Both the position numbers and the translations under genes were made by a program. From Streptomyces sp. NWU339 (GTDB lineage Bacteria; Actinomycetota; Actinomycetes; Streptomycetales; Streptomycetaceae), in NCBI RefSeq assembly GCF_003143855.1, contig NZ_QFRK01000024.1, forward strand, positions 53,283 to 117,282: 64,000 bases of DNA, in the 5' to 3' direction. The notes beneath the pieces are model-generated. The model worked only from the letters and a program-made list of their open reading frames with translations. It was not told the origin of the DNA and did not search any database. This document shows positions 1-10,217 of this stretch, in pieces (the first letter of the stretch is position 1; the number at the start of each line of letters is the position of its first letter).

Positions 1-505
1 GGTCCGCCGCCCCGTCCAGCATGGGGAAGGACTTGATCTCCACGACCGTCCAGCTGCCGTCCGGGTGCACCACCACCGCGTCCGGTTCCAGGAAGGCCGG
101 CGAGCCCGCGACGTCCAGCGCGAGCAGGGGGTGGTCGAGCAGTGTCCACCCGTCCCGCGCCCGCGCGGCCTCGCCCAGCGCCAACTCCGTGCGCGCGGCG
201 CGCCCCTGGGGGCCGGACGCGGTCAGGTCCGGCACCCGCGCGCCGGTGGGCGGTTCCGCGGAGCGGTCCAGCTTCTCGTGGACGAGCCGCAGCAGCTCCG
301 TACCGCCGTCCGCCTTGACCCGGGCCTCGAACGCGTTGCCCCGGACGAACGCGAACTGGGACTGGCCGAAGACCGAGGGCGAGCCCAGCGCGCCCGCCAG
401 TCTCGCCTTGTCCACTCCCGCGCCGTCGAGGATCGCGCGGCGCGCGCAGCCCGGGTTGGCGGCCAGGGCGGCCAGGGCGCGTGCGTCCAGCGCCTTCGCC
501 GACAC
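1..505 (-). CDS. PD-(D/E)XK nuclease-like protein (partial, runs off the left edge)
   Basis: This gene is read leftwards from a GTG at 505 and continues beyond the window. About 168 residues are visible. Near the visible end a proline-aspartate pair (EPDAVVVHPDG) is followed by the strand VVEIKSF. This aspartate-then-ExK spacing is typical of PD-(D/E)XK/RecB-like nucleases, and that is the only functional clue. The start lies 17 bases past the PAP2 stop, so the two are probably one operon. GTG was chosen because no ATG or TTG lies upstream in frame before the PAP2 coding region. The catalytic role is inferred; the C-terminal half is not visible. Confidence 0.6.
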   Translation of the reverse strand, partial: MSAKALDARALAALAANPGCARRAILDGAGVDKARLAGALGSPSVFGQSQFAFVRGNAFEARVKADGGTELLRLVHEKLDRSAEPPTGARVPDLTASGPQGRAARTELALGEAARARDGWTLLDHPLLALDVAGSPAFLEPDAVVVHPDGSWTVVEIKSFPMLDGAAD

Positions 506-521
506 GTCCGGACCGCGCAGC

Positions 522-1514
522 TCAGCGAGCCGGTGCCGGAGCGGCCTGGGCTCCTTCCCCCTGGTCGGAGGGGGGAGCGCCGCCCGGTTCGGTTTCCGGG
601 GCGAACCGTGGCTCGAACTGCCGCTGCCGTGGCCGCTGTCGTGGAAATTGCTCACCCGCGGAAGTCTGGCATCCGGCACTGACAATCGGGGAACCCGGGA
701 CGGGGGAGGCCGCCGGGACCGGCGCCGGGCGCGGCAGCAGACGGGCCCTCACCCGGTCCGTGTACCGCGTCACGACGGGGGCGAGCAGCAGCCCGGCGCC
801 CATCACGGCGGCACCCGCGACCGCGTCCAGGAAGTAGTGGTTGGCGGTGCCCATCACCACGACGACCGTCACCAGCGGATAGCCGACGGCGGCCGTCCTC
901 GCCGCCCTCGTCGTCTGGGTTCCGCCGATCCGCCACAGGATCACACCGCACCACAGGGCCCAGCCCACATGCAGGCTCGGCATCGCCGCGTACTGGTTGG
1001 TCAGCCCGCCCAGGCCCCGCGGGGCGCTGGCCTCACCGGCCCACCAGCCGTACGAGCTGTACTGGGCCATGGTGTCGACGAAACCGTGGCTCGCGTCGAG
1101 CAGCCTGGGCGGGCAGGTGGGCAGCAGGGTGAAGCCGATCAGCCCGATGAAGGTGGACGTCATCAGCCAGGTGCGGGCGGCGCGGTAGTGCACCGCTTGG
1201 GAACGGAACAGCCAGACCAGGAGCGCGGGCGTCACCAGGTAGTGCAGCGACGCGTACCAGAAGTCGGCCGGTATGCCCAGCCACGGCTCGCGCGTGAACA
1301 GCCGGTTGAGCGGGTGCTCGGCGTTGAGGTGGAGCGCCTGCTCGATGCGCAGGATCGCCAGTCCGTGGTCCACGGCGTCGGTGACGTCGCCCCGGACCAA
1401 CAGGCGCCCCGCCGAGTAACAGGCGTACACGAGGAGGATCAGCGGCAGCTCGGTCCACCAGCGCAGCCGGATCGCCGGGGCCCCTTCGGTACCCGGTGTC
1501 TCGGTGTGCGGCAT
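522..1514 (-). CDS. PAP2 / Aur1-type membrane phosphatase
   Basis: A predicted integral-membrane lipid phosphatase of 330 residues. Several hydrophobic helices are seen (for example around LPLILLVYACYSAG and the helix after TWLMTSTFIGL). The phosphatase signature appears as TCPPRLL, then AMPSLHVGWALW (replacing the classical PSGH), then TANHYFLDAVAG, which carries the catalytic histidine and aspartate. This pattern is that of the inositolphosphotransferase-like PAP2_3 branch. The tail after about residue 265 is Pro/Arg/Gln-rich and probably cytoplasmic. The ATG at 1514 was chosen because it precedes the first hydrophobic segment; longer in-frame extensions look non-coding. The substrate is unknown. 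Confidence 0.85.
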   Translation of the reverse strand: MPHTETPGTEGAPAIRLRWWTELPLILLVYACYSAGRLLVRGDVTDAVDHGLAILRIEQALHLNAEHPLNRLFTREPWLGIPADFWYASLHYLVTPALLVWLFRSQAVHYRAARTWLMTSTFIGLIGFTLLPTCPPRLLDASHGFVDTMAQYSSYGWWAGEASAPRGLGGLTNQYAAMPSLHVGWALWCGVILWRIGGTQTTRAARTAAVGYPLVTVVVVMGTANHYFLDAVAGAAVMGAGLLLAPVVTRYTDRVRARLLPRPAPVPAASPVPGSPIVSAGCQTSAGEQFPRQRPRQRQFEPRFAPETEPGGAPPSDQGEGAQAAPAPAR

Positions 1515-1704
1515 CCGATCGCCCTCCCCCTTCACACTCACTCCTGCCCCCACGGCGATCCGAACAGCCACTCTAGGCGTACTCGCGCCCCTCATGAGGT
1601 GCCTTCGGCCCTGATAGACGCTGAGATCGCCCGCCGGGTTGCCCCACTCCAGGGTGCGCGATGATGGAGGGGTTCCGCCCCCGATTTCTCCCGGAAGGTC
1701 TCTC

Positions 1705-2301
1705 ATGGCACCGCGCATCCTGCTGGCCCGGCACGGACAGACCGCGTGGTCGTTGTCCGGCAAGCACACCGGCAGGACCGACGTGCCCCTCCTGGACGAG
1801 GGCCGGCAGGGCGCCAAGCTGCTCGGTGAGCGCCTGCACCGGCCGCCGTACGACGGGCTGCCGGACGTCGAGGTGCGCACCAGTCCGCTGGTACGCGCGC
1901 GGGAGACCTGCGAGCTCGCCGGGTTCGGCGAGCGCGCGCAGACCTGGGACACCCTCATGGAGTGGCACTACGGGGCGTACGAGGGCATGACCCCCGACGA
2001 GATACGGGCGGACCGCCCCGACTGGCTGATCTGGCGCGACGGCGTGCCCGAGGGGGAGACCCTCGCCGAGGTGACGGCCCGCGCGGACGAGGTGGTCGCC
2101 TGGGCGCGCTCCGCCGACCGGGACGTGCTGGTCTTCGCCCACGGACACATCCTGCGCTCGATCGGTGCCCGCTGGCTGGGGCTGCCGCTCGACTTCGCGG
2201 CCCGCATCCGCCTCAACCCGACGTCACTGTCGGTCCTGGGCTGGGCGTACGGGGAGCCGGCCGTCGAGAGCTGGAACGACCTGGGTCACCTGGCGGGGTG
2301 A
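1705..2301 (+). CDS. Histidine phosphatase (phosphoglycerate-mutase-like)
   Basis: A 198-residue single-domain member of the histidine phosphatase superfamily. The phosphate-accepting RHG motif is in LLARHGQTAWS near the N terminus. A glutamate lies in the MEWHYGAYEG segment and a second catalytic histidine in FAHGHILRS. The SWEWHYG-like segment and the length fit small cofactor-independent acid phosphatases rather than a glycolytic mutase. The start follows a GGAAGG ribosome binding site at about 1692. It diverges from the PAP2 gene and converges on the TPR regulator. The substrate cannot be told. Confidence 0.85.
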   Translation: MAPRILLARHGQTAWSLSGKHTGRTDVPLLDEGRQGAKLLGERLHRPPYDGLPDVEVRTSPLVRARETCELAGFGERAQTWDTLMEWHYGAYEGMTPDEIRADRPDWLIWRDGVPEGETLAEVTARADEVVAWARSADRDVLVFAHGHILRSIGARWLGLPLDFAARIRLNPTSLSVLGWAYGEPAVESWNDLGHLAG

Positions 2302-2312
2302 GCCGACCCGGT

Positions 2313-2414
2313 GCCGGCCCGGACCTGACGCCGGCCCGGACCTGACGCCGGCCCGGACCTGACGCCGGCCCGGACCCGACGCCGGCCCGGACCCGACGCC
2401 GGCCCGGGCCTGAG
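2313..2414. repeat. Six tandem copies of a 17-bp GC-rich repeat
   Basis: The unit GCCGGCCCGGACCTGAC starts at 2313, 2330, 2347, 2364, 2381 and 2398. Copies 1-3 are identical; copies 4-5 change one T to C and copy 6 has two changes. The array fills the space between two convergent genes, just after the phosphatase stop. Each unit contains the self-complementary GCCGGC, so transcripts could form hairpins; a terminator role is only a guess. Confidence 0.9.
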
Positions 2415-2429
2415 GTCGGTCCGGGGCGG

Positions 2430-3890
2430 TCACGTCGTGCGGGGGAGGGAGTCGTGGCGGTCCAGGAAGGCCGACACGTCCGAGGTGCGGCGGTGCGGGA
2501 GGAGTACGCGGGCCGTGCCCGCCAGCATCGTGCGGACCCGGGACGACTGGACCTCGGGCAGCAGGTCCAGCACCCGCATCCCCGCGGCCGCCGCCTCGTC
2601 CGGGTGCCCGCCGCGGGCCAGGTCGTCCGCCAGCTCCGCCGTGTACAGCGCGATGTTGCGGGTGAAGTGCGGGTTCTGGAGCTCGGCGGCCCGCCGCGCG
2701 TGCCGGGCGGCCCGCGGCCAGTCGCCCAGGGCCGACCAGCACTGCGCCTCCAGGCCCTCCAGCTCGGCCTCCCCGTAGAAGGACATCCACTCGGGATCGG
2801 CCGGCGCGGGGCCGCGGTCGAAGTAGGCCTGCGCGCGGGCCAGCGCCTGCTCGCAGCCGGACCGGTCGGCGAGCCCGGCCCAGCCGCCCGCCTCGCGCAG
2901 CGCCAGCAGCGACATCAGCCGGGCGGAGCCGAGCGGGCGCGCGGCCCGCTGCGCGGCCTGCGCCGCCCGCACCGCCTCCCGGGGCCGGCCGGAGTCCCGG
3001 GCGAGGAACGCCGTGTTGCAGAAGGCGTGCGCCTCCAGCCCCGGATCCCCGGTCACCCGCGCGGTCGCCAGCGCTTCCGCGTAGTGCGAGCGGGCGTCGT
3101 CGAACCGGCCCGAGTCGTGCGCCAGCCAGCCCACCGAGATGGCCAGTTCACCGGCGCCCGCGTACAGCCGGTCCGCCGTCCGCTGCCGGGTCGCCCCGGC
3201 GTCGAGCAGGGCGTAGGCGGCGCGCAGCGGTGCCGCCGCCCTCCGGTAGAGGCCGTCGGCCCCGTGCCGGTCGTCGAGCAGCCTGATCCGGCGGACGGCG
3301 TCTTCCAGGGCACCCGCGTCGCTCGCCCCGGGGCGGCGCACGGCGCGCTGTGCCGCCGAGGCGTCCGGGGCCAGGGCGAGCGGGCCCAGTGAGGCGGCGG
3401 CCACCGTGGCGCCCCCGCCGGTCATGAATGCGCGACGCAGCACGTCGCTCTCCTCGTAGTTGTGGTGCGTGTGGTACGGGTGGTGCGGGTCGTACGGGTT
3501 CTGTGTGTCATACGACTCAGGGGCCCCGCCGGTCTCACTCGTGACGAGTGCCGGGGCCGCGTCGGGCGCCGGGGGAGTCTCCCCGTCGTCCCGCGCCCGG
3601 CGCCCGCGGACCGACGCGCGGGGCGCGAAGCCCAGGTCGGTCAGCGTGCGGCCGGGAAACATGTGCAGGAACACGCGTTCGTAGGCGTAGTTGGGGCAGC
3701 GGATCTCGCCTGCCTCCACCCGGTGCACGTACCGCGCGTCACAGCTGACCCGCTCGCCTATCTCGCGAGCGGCCCTGCGGACCGACGCGGCGAACTCGGC
3801 CGGCGAGCGCGTTCCGCGCAGTTGCCGGAAGACGAGATTCGGCCGTGGTGGCCGGTCGGGCTGGGACGAGGGCACCGTTGACGACGCCAT
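2430..3890 (-). CDS. Helix-turn-helix regulator with a TPR-like helical C-terminal half
   Basis: A 486-residue protein common in Streptomyces. Residues about 15-95 hold a degenerate Xre-like DNA-binding region (PAEFAASVRRAAREIGERVS, then RYVHRVEAGEIRCPNYAYER). A low-complexity Tyr/His linker (HHPYHTHHNYEE) follows. Next comes RRAFMTGGGATVAAASLG, which resembles the twin-arginine-like segment found in this regulator family but is internal and so not a real export signal. The rest is alanine-rich paired helices of TPR type. The ATG at 3890 has an AGAGGA ribosome binding site. The general architecture resembles developmental TPR regulators such as NsdA; orthology is not claimed. Confidence 0.75.
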   Translation of the reverse strand: MASSTVPSSQPDRPPRPNLVFRQLRGTRSPAEFAASVRRAAREIGERVSCDARYVHRVEAGEIRCPNYAYERVFLHMFPGRTLTDLGFAPRASVRGRRARDDGETPPAPDAAPALVTSETGGAPESYDTQNPYDPHHPYHTHHNYEESDVLRRAFMTGGGATVAAASLGPLALAPDASAAQRAVRRPGASDAGALEDAVRRIRLLDDRHGADGLYRRAAAPLRAAYALLDAGATRQRTADRLYAGAGELAISVGWLAHDSGRFDDARSHYAEALATARVTGDPGLEAHAFCNTAFLARDSGRPREAVRAAQAAQRAARPLGSARLMSLLALREAGGWAGLADRSGCEQALARAQAYFDRGPAPADPEWMSFYGEAELEGLEAQCWSALGDWPRAARHARRAAELQNPHFTRNIALYTAELADDLARGGHPDEAAAAGMRVLDLLPEVQSSRVRTMLAGTARVLLPHRRTSDVSAFLDRHDSLPRTT

Positions 3891-4142
3891 GGCCGGGTCC
3901 TCTCTGCGAACCGTCGAACCATGCCGGAGGCAGAGCGGTCCATCCGTCGCTCCGCTCTGTTGCCGGCGGGCAAGAACGTACCTGCTGTGACGGAGTCGCC
4001 ACGCAAAGTTTGGCCACAAACCGGATATCTCGTCCGTGATCCGCCATGAACTGCCATTCTGTGCTATTGGGTTTCGCCGTAGCCCATGACGGTCCGTCGC
4101 GTTGAACCCCGTGTGTGGTGGAGCCGGAACGTGGAGGCCGGG

Positions 4143-4577
4143 ATGGTGACCAGCCGGAACAGTGAACCCCGAACGCCGTCGGACAGACCGTCGGGCAGAC
4201 CCTCGGACGGACCGCCGGGCTGCTGCGACGTGGTGACGGTTCCGGCCCGGCAGGGCCTGGAGGCGGTGGACATCCTCCGGCGCGGCGCGGCCGGGGCGGG
4301 GGACGCGATGGGGCCCGTACTGCACGACGGCGGCGGGAGCACACTCGGGTTCCTGGTGCCGCCGGGGACGGCCGCGGCGTGGGACGTGCCGGGCAGCACC
4401 TGCACGGAGACCGACGGCCGCGGGCTGAGCCCGGCGTCCGAGGAGCCGCCGGTGGAGGGCTCGGACTGGCTGCTGCCGCCCGAGGGCGACGCCGGCCTCG
4501 CCACCGATCCCGCGGTCCTGCGGGAGGCGCTGGGCGAGGCACGACGCCTGCTCGACGCGGTGGACGGCTGCCGCTGA
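4143..4577 (+). CDS. Conserved Streptomyces hypothetical protein
   Basis: A 144-residue protein of unknown function. After a Ser/Arg/Pro-rich start it has a compact core (CCDVVTVPARQGLEAVDILR, then GPVLHDGGGSTLGFLVPPG) and a helical C terminus ending in ALGEARRLLDAVDGC. The core is recognisable as a family widespread in Streptomyces, with distant similarity to primase-polymerase-associated proteins. The start at 4143 was chosen because GGAGG lies five bases upstream; an in-frame ATG at 4086 lacks a ribosome binding site. It is divergent from the TPR regulator across about 250 bases. Confidence 0.7.
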   Translation: MVTSRNSEPRTPSDRPSGRPSDGPPGCCDVVTVPARQGLEAVDILRRGAAGAGDAMGPVLHDGGGSTLGFLVPPGTAAAWDVPGSTCTETDGRGLSPASEEPPVEGSDWLLPPEGDAGLATDPAVLREALGEARRLLDAVDGCR

Positions 4578-4651
4578 GTCCGCCGGGCCGGGATGCGCGC
4601 GGTGCTCGGGGCGGCCGGGTCCGGCCCGGGGCGGGTTGCGACAATGGCCCC

Positions 4652-5521
4652 ATGGGAAGGTCCAGGAACTCCGGACGCGGGCGGGCCGCCGTCGAAGCCG
4701 TCGTCGAGAGCGTCGACGGAGGGATCGCCCGGCTCGTCCCCGACCGGGAACGGCCGAGGGCCTGGACGCTGCTGATCGACGACGCCCCGCAGTCGCACGT
4801 CGACCTGGACGATCCGGCGTACCTCTCCTTCGAGTACCAGCGGCGGATCGGACACGTCATCGACACCGCCGCGCCGGCCGGCCGGCCCGTGCAGGCGGTG
4901 CATCTCGGCGGCGGCGCGTTCACCCTCGCCCGGTACGTCGCCGCCACCCGGCCCCGCTCCACCCAGCAGGTCGTCGAACGGGACGCGCGGCTGGTGCGAC
5001 TGGTCCGCAGGGAGCTGCCGCCGGACCCCGGGGCGCGGATCAGGGTGCGCTCGGTGGACGCCCGGGAAGGGCTCGCGAAGGTACGGGACGGATGGGCCGA
5101 CCTCGTCGTCGCCGACGTGTTCAGCGGAGCCCGCACCCCCGCCCACCTGACCTCGACCGAGTTCCTGGACGACGTCCGCAGGGCCCTCGCCCCCGGCGGG
5201 GTCTACGTCGCCAACCTCGCCGACGGGCCGCCGCTGGCCCATCTGCGCGGCCAGATCGCCACCGCCGCCGCCCGGTTCGCCGAACTCGCGCTGATCGCCG
5301 ACCCGGCGGTGCTGCGCGGCAGACGCTTCGGCAACTCCGTGCTGGTCGCCTCCGACGCGCCCCTGCCGATCGCCGAGCTGACCCGCCGCGCCGCCTCCGA
5401 CCCGCACCCCGGGCGCGTCCAACACGGGCGGGAACTCAGGGACTTCACCGGCGGTGCCGCCCCGGTCAGCGACCTGGCGGCGGTCGACTCCCCGGCGCCA
5501 CCGCCGTCGGTGTTCCGGTGA
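4652..5521 (+). CDS. Spermidine synthase-like methyltransferase-fold protein
   Basis: A 289-residue protein of the PABS/spermidine synthase fold. The glycine-rich nucleotide-binding loop is AVHLGGGAFTLARYV (about residues 87-101). It is followed by an acidic residue ending the next strand (QQVVERD) and by DLVVADVFSGARTPAHLTS, where polyamine synthases carry catalytic and binding residues. Streptomyces have many such proteins without proven aminopropyltransferase activity, so the fold is well supported and the reaction is not. ATG at 4652 is the start closest to the first conserved block; upstream in-frame codons overlap the previous gene. Confidence 0.8.
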   Translation: MGRSRNSGRGRAAVEAVVESVDGGIARLVPDRERPRAWTLLIDDAPQSHVDLDDPAYLSFEYQRRIGHVIDTAAPAGRPVQAVHLGGGAFTLARYVAATRPRSTQQVVERDARLVRLVRRELPPDPGARIRVRSVDAREGLAKVRDGWADLVVADVFSGARTPAHLTSTEFLDDVRRALAPGGVYVANLADGPPLAHLRGQIATAAARFAELALIADPAVLRGRRFGNSVLVASDAPLPIAELTRRAASDPHPGRVQHGRELRDFTGGAAPVSDLAAVDSPAPPPSVFR

Positions 5522-5555
5522 CGGGCGAGGGGTGCGAGGGGGCCGGGCCGCCCGG

Positions 5556-6224
5556 TCAGTAGTCGTTGATCTCCACGCGCGGCGGGCCGTCGTGCCAGGT
5601 GCAGAAGACCGACACCCGGTCCGCGTCCGCCGCGAACTCCACCCGGATCCACGACTCCGTCTTCCACACCTGCATCGACCAGCCCGCCCCGGGCGTCGCC
5701 GACACCAGGGACGCGGAGGTCTCGCCGAGGTCGAAGACCGCCCGGCCGCCGTCGGTGTCGTACGCCTTGACCTCGCCGGAGGTGACCGGGGCGGGGCCGG
5801 GCGGAGTGGGGTCGGCCCCGCCCGGGGCGGGGTCGGGGGACCCCCCGTCGGGCTCGCCCGCCGACCGCCCCGACGACTCCCGCTCCCGCGCGTCCGCGGC
5901 GGTGTCCTCGGAGTCCCGGGAACTCTGCTGGTCTTTCGAGTCCTTGGAGTCCTTGGAGCCCTTCGGGTCCCGCGCGTCCTTCGAGTCCCCGGCGTCCGCC
6001 GCGTCATCGGCGGCTTCCGGCGCCTTCGCGTCGGTCGGGCGCCGGGTCGAGGACGACACCGGCCCCGACTCCTGCGTCGTCGCGCCGGCCGCCGTGATGG
6101 GCAGCGCGCGGGGCGGGTCGTAGGCCGTGCCCGCCATCACCGTGTGCACACCCCACCACGACAGCGTGACCGCCGCGCCCGTGGCGAGCAGCCAGGCCAG
6201 TACGTGTACGAGTCCTCTGCGCAT
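5556..6224 (-). CDS. Secreted or membrane-anchored hypothetical protein with a charged linker
   Basis: A 222-residue protein. Its first 30 residues form an arginine-capped hydrophobic helix (RRGLVHVLAWLLATGAAVTL), a signal peptide or anchor. A disordered middle follows, with Lys-Asp-Ser repeats (GSKDSKDSKDQQ) and a Pro/Gly stretch. The C-terminal 80 residues look folded and end in FCTWHDGPPRVEINDY. This tail is a conserved Streptomyces exported domain of unknown function. It is convergent with the spermidine-synthase-like gene and divergent from the response regulator. Confidence 0.75.
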   Translation of the reverse strand: MRRGLVHVLAWLLATGAAVTLSWWGVHTVMAGTAYDPPRALPITAAGATTQESGPVSSSTRRPTDAKAPEAADDAADAGDSKDARDPKGSKDSKDSKDQQSSRDSEDTAADARERESSGRSAGEPDGGSPDPAPGGADPTPPGPAPVTSGEVKAYDTDGGRAVFDLGETSASLVSATPGAGWSMQVWKTESWIRVEFAADADRVSVFCTWHDGPPRVEINDY

Positions 6225-6333
6225 CGTCGGCCCATACTGCCCCACCCGCCCCACACGTGTCGCGCCCGCGGTGGTGTCCGGAGTTGTCCACAGGCCCGCA
6301 CCGAGCCGCCCGGCATGGCGTACGGTGCCGCCC

Positions 6334-7059
6334 ATGGCACGTGTTCTCGTAGTCGAGGACGACCCCTTCGTACGCTCGGCGCTCATCCGGCAACTGACCG
6401 ACGCCGCACACCTGGTGCGCAGCGTCGGGACGGCGCTGGAGGCGCTGCGCGAGGTCGCCCATTTCCGTTTCGACGTCGTCGTCCTGGACCTCGGACTGCC
6501 CGATCTCGACGGCTCCGAGGCGCTGAAGATGCTGCGCGGAATCACGGACGTGCCGGTGATCATCGCCACCGCGCGGGACGACGAGGCGGAGATCGTACGG
6601 CTGTTGAACGCCGGCGCGGACGACTACCTGACCAAGCCCTTCTCGGTGGAGCACCTGTCGGCCCGGATGGCGGCCGTGCTGCGCCGGGCCCGTTCCCGCG
6701 CGGGAGAGCCGGAGCCGTCCCCGGTGCTCCGGGTCGGCGGGCTGACCGTCGACCCGCTGCGTCGCCAGGCCGAGCTGGACGGTGCCCGACTGGACCTCAC
6801 CCGGCGGGAGTTCGACCTGCTCGCCTTCCTGGCCGGGCGGCCCGGAGTCGTCGTCCCCCGCAGGGAACTCCTCGCCGAGGTGTGGCAGCAGTCCTACGGC
6901 GACGACCAGACCATAGACGTCCATCTGTCCTGGCTGCGGCGGAAGTTGGGCGAGACCGCCGCCCGGCCGCGCTATCTGCACACCCTGCGGGGCGTCGGCG
7001 TGAAACTGGAACCCCTGGCCGCGGGACTGTCCGCGGCGGAGGCGGAGTCACCGCGATGA
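6334..7059 (+). CDS. OmpR/PhoB-family response regulator
   Basis: A 241-residue two-component regulator. The receiver has the acidic pair in VVEDD (residues 7-10), phospho-acceptor Asp52 in VVLDLGLPDLDG, the conserved threonine near ATARDD and Lys101 in TKPF. The C-terminal winged helix carries LTRREFDLLAFL and the recognition region TIDVHLSWLRRKLGE. The stop overlaps the start of the kinase gene (ATGA), so the pair is translationally coupled. The signal and targets are unknown. Confidence 0.95.
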   Translation: MARVLVVEDDPFVRSALIRQLTDAAHLVRSVGTALEALREVAHFRFDVVVLDLGLPDLDGSEALKMLRGITDVPVIIATARDDEAEIVRLLNAGADDYLTKPFSVEHLSARMAAVLRRARSRAGEPEPSPVLRVGGLTVDPLRRQAELDGARLDLTRREFDLLAFLAGRPGVVVPRRELLAEVWQQSYGDDQTIDVHLSWLRRKLGETAARPRYLHTLRGVGVKLEPLAAGLSAAEAESPR

Positions 7060-8465
7060 GATGGGCCCTGGTGAAGGTGTCGGTGGCGGTGACCGCGATG
7101 GTCGTGGTCGCCTTCGCGGTGCCGCTCGGCCTCGTCATCCGCGAGATGGCCCGCGACCGCGCCTTCTCCAACGCCGAACGGGAAGCCGCGGCGGTCGCTC
7201 CCGCGCTGTCCATCACCACCGACCGCGACCAGCTCGAACGCGTCGTCGCCTCCGCCGGGTCCGACGCCGCGATGGCCGTGCACATACCCGTCGGCGCCGA
7301 TGCCGAGCCCCTCGACATCGGGCGCCGCCGCGCCACCGCCGAGGACATCGAGGCGGTACGGAAACTGGGGCGGGCCTCCACCTCCAAGGTGTCCGGCGGC
7401 TCGACGCTGCTCCAGCCGGTCGCGCTCAGCAGCGGCGAGATCGCCGTGGTCGAGGTGTTCGTCCCCGAGGCCGAGGTCACCAACGGGGTGGGCACGGCCT
7501 GGGCGGTGCTCGCGGGGGTCGGAGTCGCCCTCATCCTCGGCTCGGTCGCGGTCGCCGACCGGCTGGGCGTGCGGATGGTGCGGCCCGCTCGGCGACTGGT
7601 CGAGGGGGCGCACGAACTGGGGGAGGGCAAGCTGGGCGCACGGGTGCCCGAGAAGGGGCCGACCGAACTGCGGCTGGCGGCCGTGGCGTTCAACTCCATG
7701 GCCGACCAGGTCGTCCAACTCCTCGCCAACGAAAGGGAACTGGCCGCCGACCTGTCCCACCGGCTGCGCACCCCGCTGACCGTGCTGCGGCTGAACGCCG
7801 CCTCCCTCGGCGACGGACCGGCCGCCGAGCAGACCCGCGCGGCGGTCGAGCAGCTGGAGCGCGAGGTCGACACCATCATCCGCACCGCGCGGGACGCCAA
7901 ACCGCAGACGGCCGCAGCCGGCCCCGGCGCCGGCTGCGACGCGGCCGAAGTGGTCCGGGAACGGATGGCGTTCTGGTCGGCGCTCGCCGAGGACGAGGGC
8001 CGTAAATGGCGGGTGGCCGGAGCGGACGCCCCGGTCCGCATCCCCGTGGCCCGCGCCGACCTGGCCGCCGCCCTCGACGCCCTGCTCGGCAATGTGTTCC
8101 GGCACACCGCCGAGGGCACCGCCTTCGCCGTCGACCTGCACAACGGCGAGGACGCGGTGATCGTGCTCGTCTCCGACGCGGGCCCCGGCATACCCGACCC
8201 GGAGACGGCGATGGCCCGCGGCCGGGGCTCCGGCAGCGACGGCTCCACCGGTCTCGGCCTGGACATCGTGCGCCGGCTCGCGGAGGCCACCGGCGGGGAC
8301 GTACGGATCGGCTCGTCGGTGCTCGGCGGGACCGAGGTGCGCGTCTGGATCCAGCTCGACGGACGGGAGGGGGCTCCCCGGGGGCAGTACGGACGGGGGC
8401 GCGGCCACCGGGGGGCCGTGCGCCGCCGCCGTCCCGGCCGGTTGATACCGACCTTCAGGTCTTGA
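7056..8465 (+). CDS. Sensor histidine kinase
   Basis: A 469-residue partner of the upstream response regulator. It has an N-terminal membrane helix (residues 7-28), an extracytoplasmic region of about 115 residues, a second helix (about 148-168) and a HAMP-like segment. The dimerisation/phosphotransfer helix has His235 in DLSHRLRTPLTVLRL. The ATPase has an N box near DALLGNVFRHTAEG, DAGPGIPD, and STGLGLDIVRRL. The start ATG overlaps the upstream stop codon. The sensor domain resembles no ligand-binding family I can name. Confidence 0.95.
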   Translation: MRWALVKVSVAVTAMVVVAFAVPLGLVIREMARDRAFSNAEREAAAVAPALSITTDRDQLERVVASAGSDAAMAVHIPVGADAEPLDIGRRRATAEDIEAVRKLGRASTSKVSGGSTLLQPVALSSGEIAVVEVFVPEAEVTNGVGTAWAVLAGVGVALILGSVAVADRLGVRMVRPARRLVEGAHELGEGKLGARVPEKGPTELRLAAVAFNSMADQVVQLLANERELAADLSHRLRTPLTVLRLNAASLGDGPAAEQTRAAVEQLEREVDTIIRTARDAKPQTAAAGPGAGCDAAEVVRERMAFWSALAEDEGRKWRVAGADAPVRIPVARADLAAALDALLGNVFRHTAEGTAFAVDLHNGEDAVIVLVSDAGPGIPDPETAMARGRGSGSDGSTGLGLDIVRRLAEATGGDVRIGSSVLGGTEVRVWIQLDGREGAPRGQYGRGRGHRGAVRRRRPGRLIPTFRS

Positions 8466-8590
8466 TCCACTCCTGATCCACCCTTGATCCACGGGACGCA
8501 CCGGCCGACGGGGCGCGGCCCTCCCCCCCAGAGCGCCGCGCCCCGCTTCCCCCAGTTCCCCCGCTCTCCCGGCCCCCGTTCTCGGGAGGG

Positions 8591-10029
<1,439 letters not shown>

Positions 10030-10030
<1 letters not shown>

Positions 10031-10043
10031 GGAAGCGCTCCCA
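10030..10043. promoter_or_regulatory. CebR operator at the bglC start
   Basis: TGGAAGCGCTCCCA overlaps the first base of the bglC ATG. It differs by one base from the perfect palindrome TGGGAGCGCTCCCA recognised by CebR of Streptomyces. Its position means bound CebR could block transcription into bglC. Confidence 0.85.
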
Positions 10044-10082
10044 TAGGCGGTCGTGGTGGGACCTGCGAGTCAGGATCAGAGG

Positions 10083-10146
10083 TGAGAAGAGGGGGAAGAA
10101 GAGGAAAAGGGAGAGAAGGAGGGGAAGGGGGAAGGGCGGGAGGGGA
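10083..10146 (-). other. Polypurine/polypyrimidine tract in the cebG-bglC gap
   Basis: About 64 bases on the + strand are almost purely A and G, with a single C. The transcript running from cebG to bglC would therefore be rich in C and U and nearly G-free here. Such C-over-G bubbles are typical of Rho loading sites. Triplex-forming DNA is another possibility. The function is inferred. Confidence 0.55.
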
Positions 10147-10217
10147 CGGCGCGGGGACGAGCAGGGGCCGAGGCGTCGGTGACCCGGCCCCCTGGTGGGA
10201 GACATCGGCAGACGGGG

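Noticed and set aside
3460..3530. Short TACGGG/GTGGTG repeats inside the TPR regulator as a possible operator
   Set aside because: They encode the Tyr/His-rich linker and are explained by codon repetition.
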